In this document: positions 34,554-34,585 of the stretch, piece after piece
Numbering within the stretch: position 1 is the first letter of the stretch
Layout of the letters: each line of letters opens with the position of its first letter
NCBI GenBank assembly: GCA_021812425.1
Contig: JAKANM010000004.1
Location: 1 to 34,585, forward strand
Length of the DNA stretch: 34,585 bases
Direction: 5' to 3'
DNA from: a bacterium
GTDB taxonomy: Bacteria; Patescibacteriota; Patescibacteriia; Magasanikbacterales; GWA2-37-8
The notes under the pieces: generated by a model
The model's input: only the letters and a program-made list of their open reading frames with translations
What the model was told of the DNA's origin: nothing
Database searches by the model: none
Position numbers and translations under genes: made by a program

Positions 34554-34585
34554 AACAACTATGGTGATACACAAACGAACGAGGT

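Noticed and set aside
1-34585. CRISPR array or cas genes
   Set aside because: No regularly spaced direct repeats and no Cas-like proteins seen.
1-34585. Transposase, integrase or prophage genes
   Set aside because: None of the listed ORFs resembles these families; the mobile signals are limited to the R-M module, the GIY-YIG gene and tRNA-end repeats.

Overview
This 34.6 kb bacterial window looks like a Patescibacteria/CPR-type genome. That assignment is inferred from small gene-dense operons, AT-rich leaders mostly lacking Shine-Dalgarno (SD) motifs, and gene content; I made no database comparison. The + strand carries mostly core genes: a DsbA-like thiol protein, a phosphosugar isomerase, four tandem GT2 glycosyltransferases, a sugar nucleotidyltransferase, an ABC-F ATPase, PilT, a CCA-adding enzyme, a MacA/MacB-like efflux operon with two permeases, dnaG-rpoD-murG, a translin-like protein, a Mur ligase, an FtsB/DivIC-like protein and a PpiC-type isomerase. 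There are four tRNAs: Pro-CGG, Pro-GGG, Lys-TTT and Gly-CCC. The most unusual locus is at 8.7-11.3 kb. It is a type II restriction-modification module in which a complete LexA (winged HTH, A-G cleavage site, Ser/Lys dyad) is fused to a beta-class SPPY DNA methyltransferase. It converges on a BglII-like endonuclease gene (D-x8-E-x-Q motif), which sits in an operon with an XRE/controller-like regulator. That regulator has two overlapping ATATTC-N7-GAATAT operators over its putative promoter. Next to this module is a tRNA-Pro hotspot containing a GIY-YIG nuclease ORF fused to a broken tRNA-like 5' half. Other observations are GC-rich hairpin islands 3' of two tRNA genes, a two-copy intergenic hairpin element, competing hairpins around tRNA-Gly, and a set of - strand genes with strong SD motifs that contrasts with the SD-poor + strand.
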